From the NCBI GenBank assembly GCA_014360495.1, contig JACIXR010000008.1, positions 1-64,000 on the forward strand: 64,000 bases of DNA, in the 5' to 3' direction. The notes beneath the pieces were generated by a model that saw only the letters and a list, made by a program, of their open reading frames with translations, was not told where the DNA came from and did not search any database. The DNA comes from a bacterium (GTDB lineage Bacteria > Armatimonadota > JACIXR01). Positions 36,006-44,036 of this stretch are shown here, one piece after another. Numbering within the stretch: the stretch's first letter is position 1; each line of letters begins with the position of its first letter. Both the position numbers and the translations under genes were made by a program.

Positions 36006-36908
36006 ATGAGAATTGGAATCTGCTGGTTATATGCGATAAGCAAGTATGGGTATCCTCCCTCACTCGCTGATACTTTCAAGGTCATCAGAGAGATGGCGGG
36101 TTTGGGATTTAAATATATTGAGCTGGAAGGGGTAGGGGAGGAGAATTTGCGGGAGATTTATGAGAATAGAAGGGATTTGAAGAGCCTTTGCGACGATTTG
36201 GGGCTCGTTGTGCATAACTTCTGCCCTGTCCTTCCCGATATCGTGAGCTTGGAGAAGGGGAAAAGAGAGCGCGCGAGGGATTCGTTCAAATTGGGGATTG
36301 AATTGGCTAAATTCTTCGGCTGCGAAACAATCCAAACGGATAGCTTCACACCTCCTTTGAAGTTCATCGGCGATAGACCATATAAGGAAATGGTTGATTT
36401 CGGTCTTCAATTTAAGGTGGAGATAGACCCTTCCTTCAGCTGGGATGAACAATGGAAGGTTTTGGTTGAAACATTTAAGTTCTGCGCCCAGGAGGCGAGG
36501 AAAGCGAATCTGCGCTTCTGCTTGGAGCCGAGGGTAGGGGAGATGATATGCACTACCGATGGTATTCTGCGTCTTATGGATTGGGTGGATGATGATAATT
36601 TTGGAGCTGTCCTTGATACCGGACATTTGAATGCTCAGAAGGAGATACTCGCCCTTTCGGTTGAGAAATTGGGGAAGAGGATATTTTATGTCCATCTATC
36701 CGATAACGATGGGAAGGTGAACGAACATCTTGGGTTGGGAAAGGGAAATATAGATTTTGAGGAGATAATCAAGGGCTTGTTGAAGCATAATTTCAAGGGC
36801 GTTATAGGGTTGGATATAGGGAGGATACCCAATTTAGATGAAGAGGTAAAGGCTTCAAAGGAATATCTTCTAAATATCTTTGAGAGATTGGGAGTTGAGG
36901 CGGAATGA
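36006..36908 (+). CDS. Sugar phosphate isomerase/epimerase (TIM barrel)
   Basis: A 300-residue AP_endonuc_2-type barrel with GFKYIELEGVGEENL near residue 36, CLEPRVGEM near 177, AVLDTGHLN near 200, YVHLSDNDG near 227 and VIGLDIGR near 262. The Glu/Asp/His metal set is in place. It follows the beta-helix gene after 28 bases, and its stop overlaps the TtuA-like gene by ATGA. The substrate is unknown. Confidence 0.85.
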   Translation: MRIGICWLYAISKYGYPPSLADTFKVIREMAGLGFKYIELEGVGEENLREIYENRRDLKSLCDDLGLVVHNFCPVLPDIVSLEKGKRERARDSFKLGIELAKFFGCETIQTDSFTPPLKFIGDRPYKEMVDFGLQFKVEIDPSFSWDEQWKVLVETFKFCAQEARKANLRFCLEPRVGEMICTTDGILRLMDWVDDDNFGAVLDTGHLNAQKEILALSVEKLGKRIFYVHLSDNDGKVNEHLGLGKGNIDFEEIIKGLLKHNFKGVIGLDIGRIPNLDEEVKASKEYLLNIFERLGVEAE

Positions 36909-37468
36909 AGTGCAGGATTTGCGGGAAAGAGGCGGAATTTAAGATAAAAAGCTATAACCTCGCGATTTGTTCGGATTGTTTCTTGAATAGGCTTCATAAA
37001 AGGGTGGAGGAGACGATTAAAAGGTATCGGTTGTTTGATAAAGGGGAGGAAATCTTCGTAGTGGCAGGAGGAAAAAATAGCGATGTTTTGGCTAATTTGC
37101 TTTCTGAGATGGGTTATAGGGTTGAGTTTGCGAGCTCTGAGGAGGAGGTGGCGGAAGGGAAGATAATAGCGATGGGGGATGTTTTGGAGGATGAGGTGGC
37201 GAATGCCATCTGGAAGATTTTGAATTGGGAGTTGAGAGAGGATGCTCTCCCATCTTACTATGAGAGAGGGAGGAAGATAGTCAAGCCTCTATGTCTATTG
37301 ATTGAGGAGGAAGTTTTTATATATAGGAATTTGAAACGGATTGAGGAAGTTAGGGAAAAGGAAGAGGGGATAAAGGAAAAGATGAGTGAATTAGGGATTT
37401 TGTCTGCGGGTTTCATGCTTTCCTTTTATAAGTCTTTAGTCAAAGAGATAGGCTTATTGCGGGATTGA
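36905..37468 (+). CDS. Shortened, degenerate TtuA/TtcA-like protein
   Basis: A 187-residue protein. C3, C6, C22 and C25 form an N-terminal zinc ribbon followed by a helical segment, as in the tRNA 2-thiolation enzyme TtuA. The PP-loop that should read SGGKDS is AGGKNS (residues 54-59), followed by the expected strand-helix (GYRVEFA). Next comes GDVLEDEVANAIWKIL, matching the TtuA GHNxDDEA region, and VKPLCLLIEEEVFIYRNL, matching its late VKPLxxLxExE motif. The central part with the catalytic cysteines is missing and the length is about 60% of normal. Thiolation activity is therefore doubtful; a regulatory or nucleotide-binding role is possible. The assignment is from motif comparison by eye. 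Confidence 0.6.
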   Translation: MKCRICGKEAEFKIKSYNLAICSDCFLNRLHKRVEETIKRYRLFDKGEEIFVVAGGKNSDVLANLLSEMGYRVEFASSEEEVAEGKIIAMGDVLEDEVANAIWKILNWELREDALPSYYERGRKIVKPLCLLIEEEVFIYRNLKRIEEVREKEEGIKEKMSELGILSAGFMLSFYKSLVKEIGLLRD

Positions 37469-37474
37469 AAAGGA

Positions 37475-37538
37475 GGGATTGCCAGACCTTCCTTCGTCGG
37501 ACTCGCATCTATAGGTATAGGTTTTAAATGACAATTCC
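37475..37538. repeat. Dispersed repeat, copy A
   Basis: GATTGCCA, a variable centre, then CGCATCTATAGGTATAGGTTTTA and GACAATTCC; a direct repeat of copy B at 37641. Confidence 0.75.
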
Positions 37539-37574
37539 TCGCCATAGCAAGCTCAGAACCTCTCTGTCATTGCG

Positions 37575-37600
37575 AGCCTGACTGCGTACGCAGTCAGGCT
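37575..37600. repeat. Perfect 26-base palindrome
   Basis: Arms AGCCTGACTGCGT and ACGCAGTCAGGCT meet with no loop. It is flanked by CATTGCG and GGCAATC, the usual ends of REP-like units whose core varies. Confidence 0.8.
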
Positions 37601-37640
37601 TGGCAATCTTGTATTTAAATGCAAATACATTCTTTAAGAA

Positions 37641-37709
37641 GAGATTGCCACGGGCTCCCCGTAGGGAGCCCGCGCATCTATGGGTATAGGTTTTAGCGAC
37701 AATTCCCTC
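37641..37709. repeat. Dispersed repeat, copy B
   Basis: GAGATTGCCA, hairpin CGGGCTCCC-CGTA-GGGAGCCCG (37651-37672), then CGCATCTATGGGTATAGGTTTTAG and GACAATTCC. The inverted copy C at 53183 shares both flanks. Confidence 0.75.
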
Positions 37710-37748
37710 CGTAGCGGTGTGGATGAAAAGAGCAAATGCAATGTAAAT

Positions 37749-37776
37749 TTGACTATTTGAAAAATGTTGTTATTAT
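37749..37776 (+). promoter_or_regulatory. Promoter of the thioredoxin-PDO operon
   Basis: TTGACT (37749-37754) and TATTAT (37771-37776), spacing 16. The predicted start site lies in the palindrome at 37782-37798. Confidence 0.6.
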
Positions 37777-37781
37777 TATAA

Positions 37782-37798
37782 ATACCCCCTAGGGGTAT
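37782..37798 (+). promoter_or_regulatory. Putative CsoR/CstR-family operator
   Basis: ATACCCC-CTA-GGGGTAT is a perfect 7-base inverted repeat directly after the -10 box. The ATACCCC...GGGGTAT form is that of operators bound by CsoR (copper) and CstR (persulfide) repressors. Binding here would block transcription initiation of the thioredoxin-PDO pair. No csoR/cstR gene is in the window. Confidence 0.6.
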
Positions 37799-37819
37799 TT
37801 TGAAAGGAGGTTTTATACT

Positions 37820-38332
37820 ATGAGGTCTAAGCTTGTTTTATTAGTTCTGTTTTTGGTTGTAGTTATAGGGCTCGTTGTCCTAATGAGTGGAAGAAAGGAG
37901 AAAAGTTCTACTACTGTTCCGCCTGTGATTTCAAATACTCCCGCCGTGAATGTTCCCACTGCGGGAGGGGGAGCGAAAAAGGAAGAAGCAAAGACGCAGG
38001 AGGGGGATGTTATCAGTTTGGATGAGGGCAATTTTAACGAGTTCATAAATTCTGATTTGCCAGTTATCGTTGATTTCTGGCAGACGGGCTGTGGAGCGTG
38101 TATGATGCTTGAGCCGATTTTCAAGGAAGTGGCAGGAGAGATGAAAGGGAAGATGAAATTCGCAATGTGTCAAATAGATTATAATGGCAATGAGAAATTC
38201 GCCTATAAATATCACATTGAAGCCACGCCCACTATGATAGTTTTCAAGAAAGGGAAGGAAATCGGGCGAATAATCGGGTATAGAGAGAAGGATTCTCTTA
38301 TGGACGCCTTGAAAGATTTCCTTAGAAAGTGA
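37820..38332 (+). CDS. Membrane-anchored thioredoxin-like protein
   Basis: A 170-residue protein. Residues 1-24 form an uncleaved membrane anchor or signal, followed by a low-complexity linker (about 25-62). A thioredoxin domain has the active site C91-G-A-C94 in DFWQTGCGACMM and the cis-proline in EATPTMIVF. It would act on thiols outside the cytoplasmic membrane. AAAGGAGG is the ribosome site. It lies 31 bases upstream of the PDO gene behind a putative thiol- or copper-responsive operator. Confidence 0.9.
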   Translation: MRSKLVLLVLFLVVVIGLVVLMSGRKEKSSTTVPPVISNTPAVNVPTAGGGAKKEEAKTQEGDVISLDEGNFNEFINSDLPVIVDFWQTGCGACMMLEPIFKEVAGEMKGKMKFAMCQIDYNGNEKFAYKYHIEATPTMIVFKKGKEIGRIIGYREKDSLMDALKDFLRK

Positions 38333-38363
38333 TTTAATAAAAATAAAAAGGAGGTTATAGGAT

Positions 38364-39044
38364 ATGGCGATTATCTCGGATAAGGACAAGGAGTATATCA
38401 AGAAATTGTTTTCCGAGAAGTTGGACAAGGAAGTAAGGATTTTGATGTTCACACAGAAGGAGAGTCCATTGGTGGTGCCAGGTGTTGAGGAATGCACATA
38501 CTGCAAGGAGACGAGGCAGATTTTGGAGGAGCTATGCGAGCTCTCGCCCAAGCTGAAATTGGAGGTTCATGACTTCTATGGGGAAAAGGAACTTGCCGCG
38601 AAGCACGGGGTTGATAAAATACCCGCCACATTGCTCATTCCCGAGGGAGAGGAAACGGCGAGGGTGAGATTCTACGGCATACCGAGTGGATACGAGTTCG
38701 GCTCCCTTATAGAGGATATAATAGATATGTCAAGGGGCGAGACCTCGCTTTCCCCGGAAAGCAAACAGAAGCTTGCATCTCTAACGAGCGATATCCATAT
38801 CCAGGTCTTTGTGACGCCGACCTGTCCCTATTGCCCATCCGCTGTAAGGACGGCGCATCAGATGGCAATGGAGTCAAAGCATATAAAGGCGGACATGATA
38901 GAGGCAATAGAATTTCCCCATTTGGCGAACCGCTATAGGGTGAGAGGAGTGCCGAAGACGATAGCCAATGATATTGTGGAGATAGAGGGGGCTCTTCCTG
39001 AGCAGATGTTTGTGGAGAGGGTTTTATCGGCTGTTAAGAAATAA
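38364..39044 (+). CDS. Protein disulfide oxidoreductase (double glutaredoxin fold, PDO)
   Basis: A 226-residue cytoplasmic protein made of two thioredoxin-fold units, each with a CxxC site: C44-T-Y-C47 and C154-P-Y-C157. This architecture is characteristic of PDO from thermophilic bacteria and archaea, where it forms or rearranges disulfides in intracellular proteins. IPATLLIPEG and VRGVPKTI give the cis-proline loops. It is the second gene of the thioredoxin operon and is followed by a strong hairpin. It supports a thermophilic host. Confidence 0.92.
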   Translation: MAIISDKDKEYIKKLFSEKLDKEVRILMFTQKESPLVVPGVEECTYCKETRQILEELCELSPKLKLEVHDFYGEKELAAKHGVDKIPATLLIPEGEETARVRFYGIPSGYEFGSLIEDIIDMSRGETSLSPESKQKLASLTSDIHIQVFVTPTCPYCPSAVRTAHQMAMESKHIKADMIEAIEFPHLANRYRVRGVPKTIANDIVEIEGALPEQMFVERVLSAVKK

Positions 39045-39047
39045 CAA

Positions 39048-39089
39048 TTTTATGGCGAGGCTTCCCGCAAGGGAAGCCTCGCCATAAAA
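39048..39089. terminator. Bidirectional terminator with GCAA loop
   Basis: A perfect 19-base stem (39048-39066 with 39071-39089) closed by the GNRA-type loop GCAA, rich in GC inside and A/T at the ends. It serves both the PDO gene and the convergent hypE gene. Confidence 0.85.
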
Positions 39090-39102
39090 ATACTTTATAG
39101 CT

Positions 39103-40113
39103 CTAGCAGATGCGAGGTAGCTCCTCGCCGATTGGCATTTCTACTATGCGTGAACCTCCTATCTTCGTCCGAAGGACGACCTTCCCCTTGGGTTGCCTTT
39201 CAATCCTCCCTATTATTTTTGAATCTTTCCCTTCCTCCCTTTCCCTCATAACTTTTAAGACCTCCTCTCCCGCATCTTGGGAGACAATCGCTATGAACTT
39301 TCCCTCATTAGCGACATACAAAGGGTCTAATCCGAGAATTTCACAGGCGGATAGGACCTCGGGTTTGATTGGAACCGCTTCCTCTTCAATGTGAATAGCC
39401 AAGCCCGTCGCCGAGGCGATTTCGCAGAGAACCGCCCCCAATCCTCCCCTCGTCAAATCTCGCATCGCTTTAATCCCTTCTATTTTTACCATCTCTTCAA
39501 CTATGTGATTCAGTGGTTGGGAATCGCTTTTTATATCCCCCTCCAAAGTTATTCCCTCTCTCGTCATAAGTATTGCTATTCCGTGCTCCCCGATGGGACC
39601 ATTTATGATCACAAAATCGCCTTCTCTAATGTTTTTGAAAGAGAACGATATATTGACCGGAATTATCCCTATTCCCGCCGTGGTTATGTATATTTTATCC
39701 GCCATTCCCTTTCCAACCACTTTCGTGTCGCCTGTGACTATATAAACTCCCGCCCTTGAACAAGCTTCTTTCATTGAGCGAGTAATCCTTTCCAATTGTT
39801 CCATAGGAAATCCTTCCTCGATTATCAGGGAAGCGGAGATGTAGAGGGGAGTTGCTCCCATCATTGCCAGGTCGTTTACAGTTCCGTAAATTGACAAACT
39901 TCCTATATCGCCCCCGGGAAAGAAGATTGGGTCAACGGTATAGGAATCAGTAGTGAAGGCGAGCTTGAGATTTTCAAATTCTAAAACGGCGCTATCCCCC
40001 AGCTCGGAGAGGATAGAATTCTTGAAAAAGGGGAGAAAGAGCCTCTCTATCAGCTCTCTTGTTAGCTTTCCACCTCCTCCGTGAGCAAGAAGTATCCTAT
40101 CCTCTCTCTTCAT
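39103..40113 (-). CDS. hypE: Hydrogenase maturation factor HypE
   Basis: A 336-residue AIR-synthase/PurM-fold ATPase. In [NiFe]-hydrogenase maturation HypE dehydrates the carbamoyl group on its C-terminal cysteine to thiocyanate, the source of the CN ligands. The key features are intact: LAHGGGGKLTRELI at the start, TTDSYTVDPIFFPGGDIG near residue 54, TGDTKVVGKG near 147 and the C-terminal PRIC. No other hyp or hydrogenase gene is nearby; the neighbours are a radical-SAM pair, with which it overlaps by ATGA. It may serve a hydrogenase elsewhere, possibly one coupled to the Hdr/MvhD complex. Confidence 0.92.
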   Translation of the reverse strand: MKREDRILLAHGGGGKLTRELIERLFLPFFKNSILSELGDSAVLEFENLKLAFTTDSYTVDPIFFPGGDIGSLSIYGTVNDLAMMGATPLYISASLIIEEGFPMEQLERITRSMKEACSRAGVYIVTGDTKVVGKGMADKIYITTAGIGIIPVNISFSFKNIREGDFVIINGPIGEHGIAILMTREGITLEGDIKSDSQPLNHIVEEMVKIEGIKAMRDLTRGGLGAVLCEIASATGLAIHIEEEAVPIKPEVLSACEILGLDPLYVANEGKFIAIVSQDAGEEVLKVMREREEGKDSKIIGRIERQPKGKVVLRTKIGGSRIVEMPIGEELPRIC

Positions 40114-40760
40114 TTCTCTTTTACGAATAGATTCGCCCTATGGACCTGAACGAGCTTCATTTGGGGTAGAAAGGATTGCAAAGCTTCAACTACCTCTCTC
40201 GGTTTAGCCGAGCCATAAGGGGTGAGGGAGACGAGCAGTTCCAGGCTAGCTTTTGAAGGTTGAAAATCCCTCAATTTCAAATCTCTAACGAAATCCTTTA
40301 GATTTATCTCCTTAGTTTTTCCTTTCTGTTCTCTTTTCATTGGGAAACTGGGTGCTTCAAGGAATTTTTTAATCGCTTCTTCCAAAGCTTCCCTTTTAAC
40401 CTCGGTGGGGAGAATTATGGTCAAGATGAAAAGGGTGCTATCGGCTATTATTCCCTTTTTGTTCAACTGGGAGACATCTTCTATTCTTATTCCATTAGGG
40501 AGGAAGCGATTGAGACGCTCCTTGATTTGGTGAGAGGGAAGGGGTTCTTTAAGGGTGATAATAGCCTTCTCGCAATCGCTCGTTGCGCCGAGCTCTAAAG
40601 CGGTGAGGAAGGATATTTTGGGATGGGGATTGTAGCCCTCGGTGAAGGATATGGGTAGAAATGAGCGTCTCAATGCCCTTTCAAGCGCTCTATAGAGGTC
40701 AAGATGGGATATGAATTTAGCTTTCCCTTTTTTGGATATAGTTAAGCAGTAATCTCTCAT
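40110..40760 (-). CDS. TIGR03936/DUF2344 radical-SAM-linked protein
   Basis: A 216-residue protein starting YCLTISKKGKAKFISHLDLYRALERALRRS, the DUF2344 entry, with EGYNPHPKISF near residue 40. This family is always adjacent or fused to the radical-SAM protein encoded immediately upstream (ATGA overlap here). The function is unknown; an association with RNA or ribosome-related modification has been suggested only by context. Confidence 0.88.
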   Translation of the reverse strand: MRDYCLTISKKGKAKFISHLDLYRALERALRRSFLPISFTEGYNPHPKISFLTALELGATSDCEKAIITLKEPLPSHQIKERLNRFLPNGIRIEDVSQLNKKGIIADSTLFILTIILPTEVKREALEEAIKKFLEAPSFPMKREQKGKTKEINLKDFVRDLKLRDFQPSKASLELLVSLTPYGSAKPREVVEALQSFLPQMKLVQVHRANLFVKEK

Positions 40761-42577
40761 TTGGGAGAGGCTATTTCGTTTTTGATTTTAAAGTTTAGGC
40801 AGATGCCGCAATTGGAGCAGGAAGAGAATCGGCAATCAGGGGTGGTTTCTCCCCTTTTAGCTCGTTCGTTTTCCTCTATTAAGAATTCCTTGGATATTCC
40901 CACATCTATTACATCCCAGGGGAGAGGTTCGTCATAGGGGATTTCCCTTTCAACATAGCGATGAGGGTCAATATTCGCTTCGGCGAAGGCTTCAAGCCAA
41001 CGGGAGAAGTCAAATTTCCCTTCCCAGCTATCCATCCTACATCCTTTCTCCCAGGCTTTGAGAATCACCTGGCTAACCCTTCTATCTCCTCTGGCAAGCG
41101 CTGTTTCAACGAAGCTCATATAGGGTGAATGGAAATCCATATCCACCCTTTTATCGCTTACTGACTTCCTCAACATTTGCATCCTTTTCTGGAGTAGTTC
41201 TATTGGAAGCTGTGGACGCCATTGAAAAGGTGTATGGGGCTTGGGCATAAAGGGGGAAACGCTCAAGTGGAGGCGATTGAGTTGTCCCTTGCCCAATTTA
41301 AGGATTTGTTTGAGCAGATTACCCAGCTCTTCTATATCTTCTTCAGTTTCCTCTGGAAGCCCAATCATAAGATAGAGCTTCAATGTTCTCCAGCCGAGGG
41401 AGAAAGCGGTTTCAATTGTATTGAATATCTCCTCATCGGATATGTTTTTGTTTATTACCTTCCTCAGGCGTTGATTTGTTTCAGGGGCGAAGGTCAGGGT
41501 TGTCTTTCTAACCCTCTGGATTTCCTCGGCTAATTTCAGGGAGAAGGTATCCAAACGGAGGGAGGAAAGGCTTATTCCCACTCGTAAGGGGAAAAGCAAG
41601 CGGGATAAGCGAGCGGTTATCTCCTCTATTTGGGAATGGTCGGCTGGATTTAGGGCAATCAAACCCACTTCCTCTCCACCGCTGAAGGAGGATAGGGAAG
41701 AAGCAAGGGAGATAACCCTTTCCGCCGAGCGCTCCCTCACAGGGCGATTCACCATTCCCGCTTGGCAGAACCTACATCCCCTAGTGCACCCTCGCATAAT
41801 TTCCACCGAGGGGCGGTCGTGGACAATCTGTATATAGGGTATAATCCAACATTCAGGATAGAATGCTTCCTCCAATGACTGAACGACTCTCTTCCTCACT
41901 CTCTTCTGGGCGGGTGGATAGACCTTGAAGGAAAGAAACTTTCCCTCTCCATCAAATATAGGTTCATAGAATTTTGGAACATAAACTCCCTCTATCAGGG
42001 CGAGCCTCTCCAGTAAATCCTCGCGTCTTTTACTTTTCCGAACCTCATCTATTATCTCTCTTATCACTTCCTCGCCTTCGCCGATGACGAAGGCGTCAAC
42101 GAAGGGAGCGAGAGGCTCGGGATTAAAGCAGGCGGGACCGCCAGCTATTATAAGTGGGTGGCTATCGTCTCTTTGAGAGGAGAGGAAGGGAATTTTTGAG
42201 AGATGGAGGACTTGAAGGAAATTGGTGTAATTTAGCTCGTGCTGTAAAGAAAAGCCAAGGATTGTAAACTGGGAGAGAGGTCTTCCAGTTTGAAGGGCGA
42301 AGAGGGGTATATTTTTTGAATTTAAAATGCTCTCCATGTCTTCCCAGGGGGAAAAGGCTCTGTCGCAGAGAACTCCTTCCATTTCGTTGAGAAGATAGTA
42401 AAGGATGTGGATAGCGGAATTGGACATCCCGATTTCGTAGATATCGGGATAAATCAGACAGAAGCGGATAGGGTTTTCCTCCCATCCTTTCTCTACAGAG
42501 CCCCATTCGCCATTGATATAGCGAGCAGGTTTCTGGACAGAGAGGAGGAACTCCTCCTCAATGGGAGGGAAGGACAT
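40757..42577 (-). CDS. TIGR03960-type B12-binding/radical SAM protein
   Basis: A 606-residue protein. The N-terminal cobalamin-binding-like domain covers about residues 25-190 (CLIYPDIYEIGMSNSAI, FSLQHELNYTNFL). The radical SAM cluster motif is CTRGCRFC, with C-x3-C-x2-C near residue 265, followed by the TIM barrel. Cysteines near the end (CRFSSCSNCGIC) may hold an extra Fe-S cluster. It pairs with the DUF2344 protein. The reaction is unknown. Confidence 0.9.
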   Translation of the reverse strand: MSFPPIEEEFLLSVQKPARYINGEWGSVEKGWEENPIRFCLIYPDIYEIGMSNSAIHILYYLLNEMEGVLCDRAFSPWEDMESILNSKNIPLFALQTGRPLSQFTILGFSLQHELNYTNFLQVLHLSKIPFLSSQRDDSHPLIIAGGPACFNPEPLAPFVDAFVIGEGEEVIREIIDEVRKSKRREDLLERLALIEGVYVPKFYEPIFDGEGKFLSFKVYPPAQKRVRKRVVQSLEEAFYPECWIIPYIQIVHDRPSVEIMRGCTRGCRFCQAGMVNRPVRERSAERVISLASSLSSFSGGEEVGLIALNPADHSQIEEITARLSRLLFPLRVGISLSSLRLDTFSLKLAEEIQRVRKTTLTFAPETNQRLRKVINKNISDEEIFNTIETAFSLGWRTLKLYLMIGLPEETEEDIEELGNLLKQILKLGKGQLNRLHLSVSPFMPKPHTPFQWRPQLPIELLQKRMQMLRKSVSDKRVDMDFHSPYMSFVETALARGDRRVSQVILKAWEKGCRMDSWEGKFDFSRWLEAFAEANIDPHRYVEREIPYDEPLPWDVIDVGISKEFLIEENERAKRGETTPDCRFSSCSNCGICLNFKIKNEIASPK

Positions 42578-42596
42578 TTTGGAGAATTTTTTAGAT

Positions 42597-43340
42597 TTAA
42601 CCGCCTTCTTCTCCCTCTATCTCTCCTACTTTCAGCTCTAATTTCTCTCTTTCTTCTATTCTTTCTATTTTTCCGTCTCTAATCCAGACTACTCTATCGG
42701 AAACATCTATCATTTTCAGGTCGTGGGTAGCGGAGATGATGGTAACACCCTTTTCCTGATTTAGTTTCTTAAGGAGGTTGATTATTTCCTTTCCTGTGCG
42801 GAGGTCAAGGTTTCCCGTGGGCTCGTCGGCTAGGACGATTCCCGGGTCATTGGCGAGAGCTCTTGCGATTGCCACTCTCTGTTGCTGACCGCCGGAGAGT
42901 TCGTTTGGCTTATGATGGAGCCTATCTCCCAAACCGACGAGCTTCAGTAGTTCTACACCCTTTTCAATCGCCTCGTCAGTGGTCAAACCAGCGAAAATCA
43001 TGGGGAGGGTCACATTCTCAAGGGCGGTCATAACGGGGATTAGGTTGAAGGTTTGGAAAATATAGCCGATACGTCTGCATCTCAGCCAGGCAAGCTCATA
43101 GGCATCCAGCTGGGCGATATCCACCTCATCTATGAAGACGGAACCCGAGGTAGGTCTATCCAAGCCACCTATCATATTGAAGAGGGTGGTCTTACCGGAG
43201 CCTGAGGGTCCCATAATGGAGATATATTCTCCTCGGCGGATATCAAGGGAAACACCATCCAAAGCCCTGAGGACGGTATCTCCCATAACATACTCCTTGA
43301 CTAGGTCTTTCGTTCGCACAATATATTCGGCAACAGCCAT
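42597..43340 (-). CDS. ABC exporter ATP-binding protein, LolD/MacB-like
   Basis: A 247-residue ABC ATPase with Walker A GPSGSGKTT (near residue 44), the Q-loop YIFQTFNLIP, signature LSGGQQQRVAIARAL (near 147) and Walker B IVLADEPTGNLD. It belongs with the FtsX-type permease encoded 57 bases upstream. The last gene of a four-gene cluster with an unknown protein and a PqqD-like protein. Confidence 0.93.
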   Translation of the reverse strand: MAVAEYIVRTKDLVKEYVMGDTVLRALDGVSLDIRRGEYISIMGPSGSGKTTLFNMIGGLDRPTSGSVFIDEVDIAQLDAYELAWLRCRRIGYIFQTFNLIPVMTALENVTLPMIFAGLTTDEAIEKGVELLKLVGLGDRLHHKPNELSGGQQQRVAIARALANDPGIVLADEPTGNLDLRTGKEIINLLKKLNQEKGVTIISATHDLKMIDVSDRVVWIRDGKIERIEEREKLELKVGEIEGEEGG

Positions 43341-43397
43341 AAATCTTCGCCTCCTTAATAGATATTATTTACAATTTGTAATTTTCGTCAAATCTTT

Positions 43398-44036
43398 TTA
43401 AACCTCAACTCGTAGAGCAGCGGCGGCGGGGAGCCGTGAGGCTCTGTAAGCTGGCCAGATGGTGGCGATAACGGTGAGGACTACACCGATTGCGAGAACC
43501 AAGAGGAAATCGTGAAGAGTTCCACCAATAGGTAGGGCGTGGATGAACTTCCTCCATCCGTATTTACCCCAATAGGCGAGGAAGGAGAAAATGAAGCCAA
43601 GTATTGCGCCTCCCACGGAGGCAGCAACACCCAAAAGCAATGCTTCAAGGAGGAAAAGCCTGACGATAAGGGAATCCAGAGCGCCGAGGCATTTCATCGT
43701 CCCTATCTCCCTGAACCTTTCTGAAACAGCGATGAGCATTGAATTTGTAATTCCAATCGTACATACAACCAAAGCAACCGCAGCTATCCAAACCGCTCTC
43801 GCTTGGATATCAGGAGGGAGGTTCTTTTCAACGGCGTGTAGGACGCGATTCTGCATAAAGGTGGACATCAGAAAGGCGGTTCCAAGGAAGGTTCCTCCCG
43901 CTGCCAGTATCTCCCTCCCAAAGCGAATGCGAATGTTCTGAAGGGTGAACTTCAGCGCTACTCGTAGAGGTAGCTGGCTTATCCTTCCGATTTTGCCTTC
44001 CTTAACGGCTTCGGGTATTCTCCTTTTTTTCCTCAT
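43398..44036 (-). CDS. FtsX-type ABC permease, short form
   Basis: A 212-residue membrane protein with four hydrophobic segments and the FtsX family end WPAYRASRLPAAAALRVEV. Relatives of MacB or LolC have a large periplasmic domain between the first two segments; here that loop is only about 20 residues. ERFREIGTMKCLGAL is the usual cytoplasmic coupling region. AAGGAGGAG precedes the ATG, which lies inside the 3' end of the PqqD-like gene (35-base overlap). It probably exports or extracts a lipid or peptide together with the ATPase. Confidence 0.85.
   Translation of the reverse strand: MRKKRRIPEAVKEGKIGRISQLPLRVALKFTLQNIRIRFGREILAAGGTFLGTAFLMSTFMQNRVLHAVEKNLPPDIQARAVWIAAVALVVCTIGITNSMLIAVSERFREIGTMKCLGALDSLIVRLFLLEALLLGVAASVGGAILGFIFSFLAYWGKYGWRKFIHALPIGGTLHDFLLVLAIGVVLTVIATIWPAYRASRLPAAAALRVEV

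Noticed and set aside
37475-37709. CRISPR array
   Set aside because: Only two repeat units of about 65 bases with a hairpin core, no regular spacers and no cas genes.
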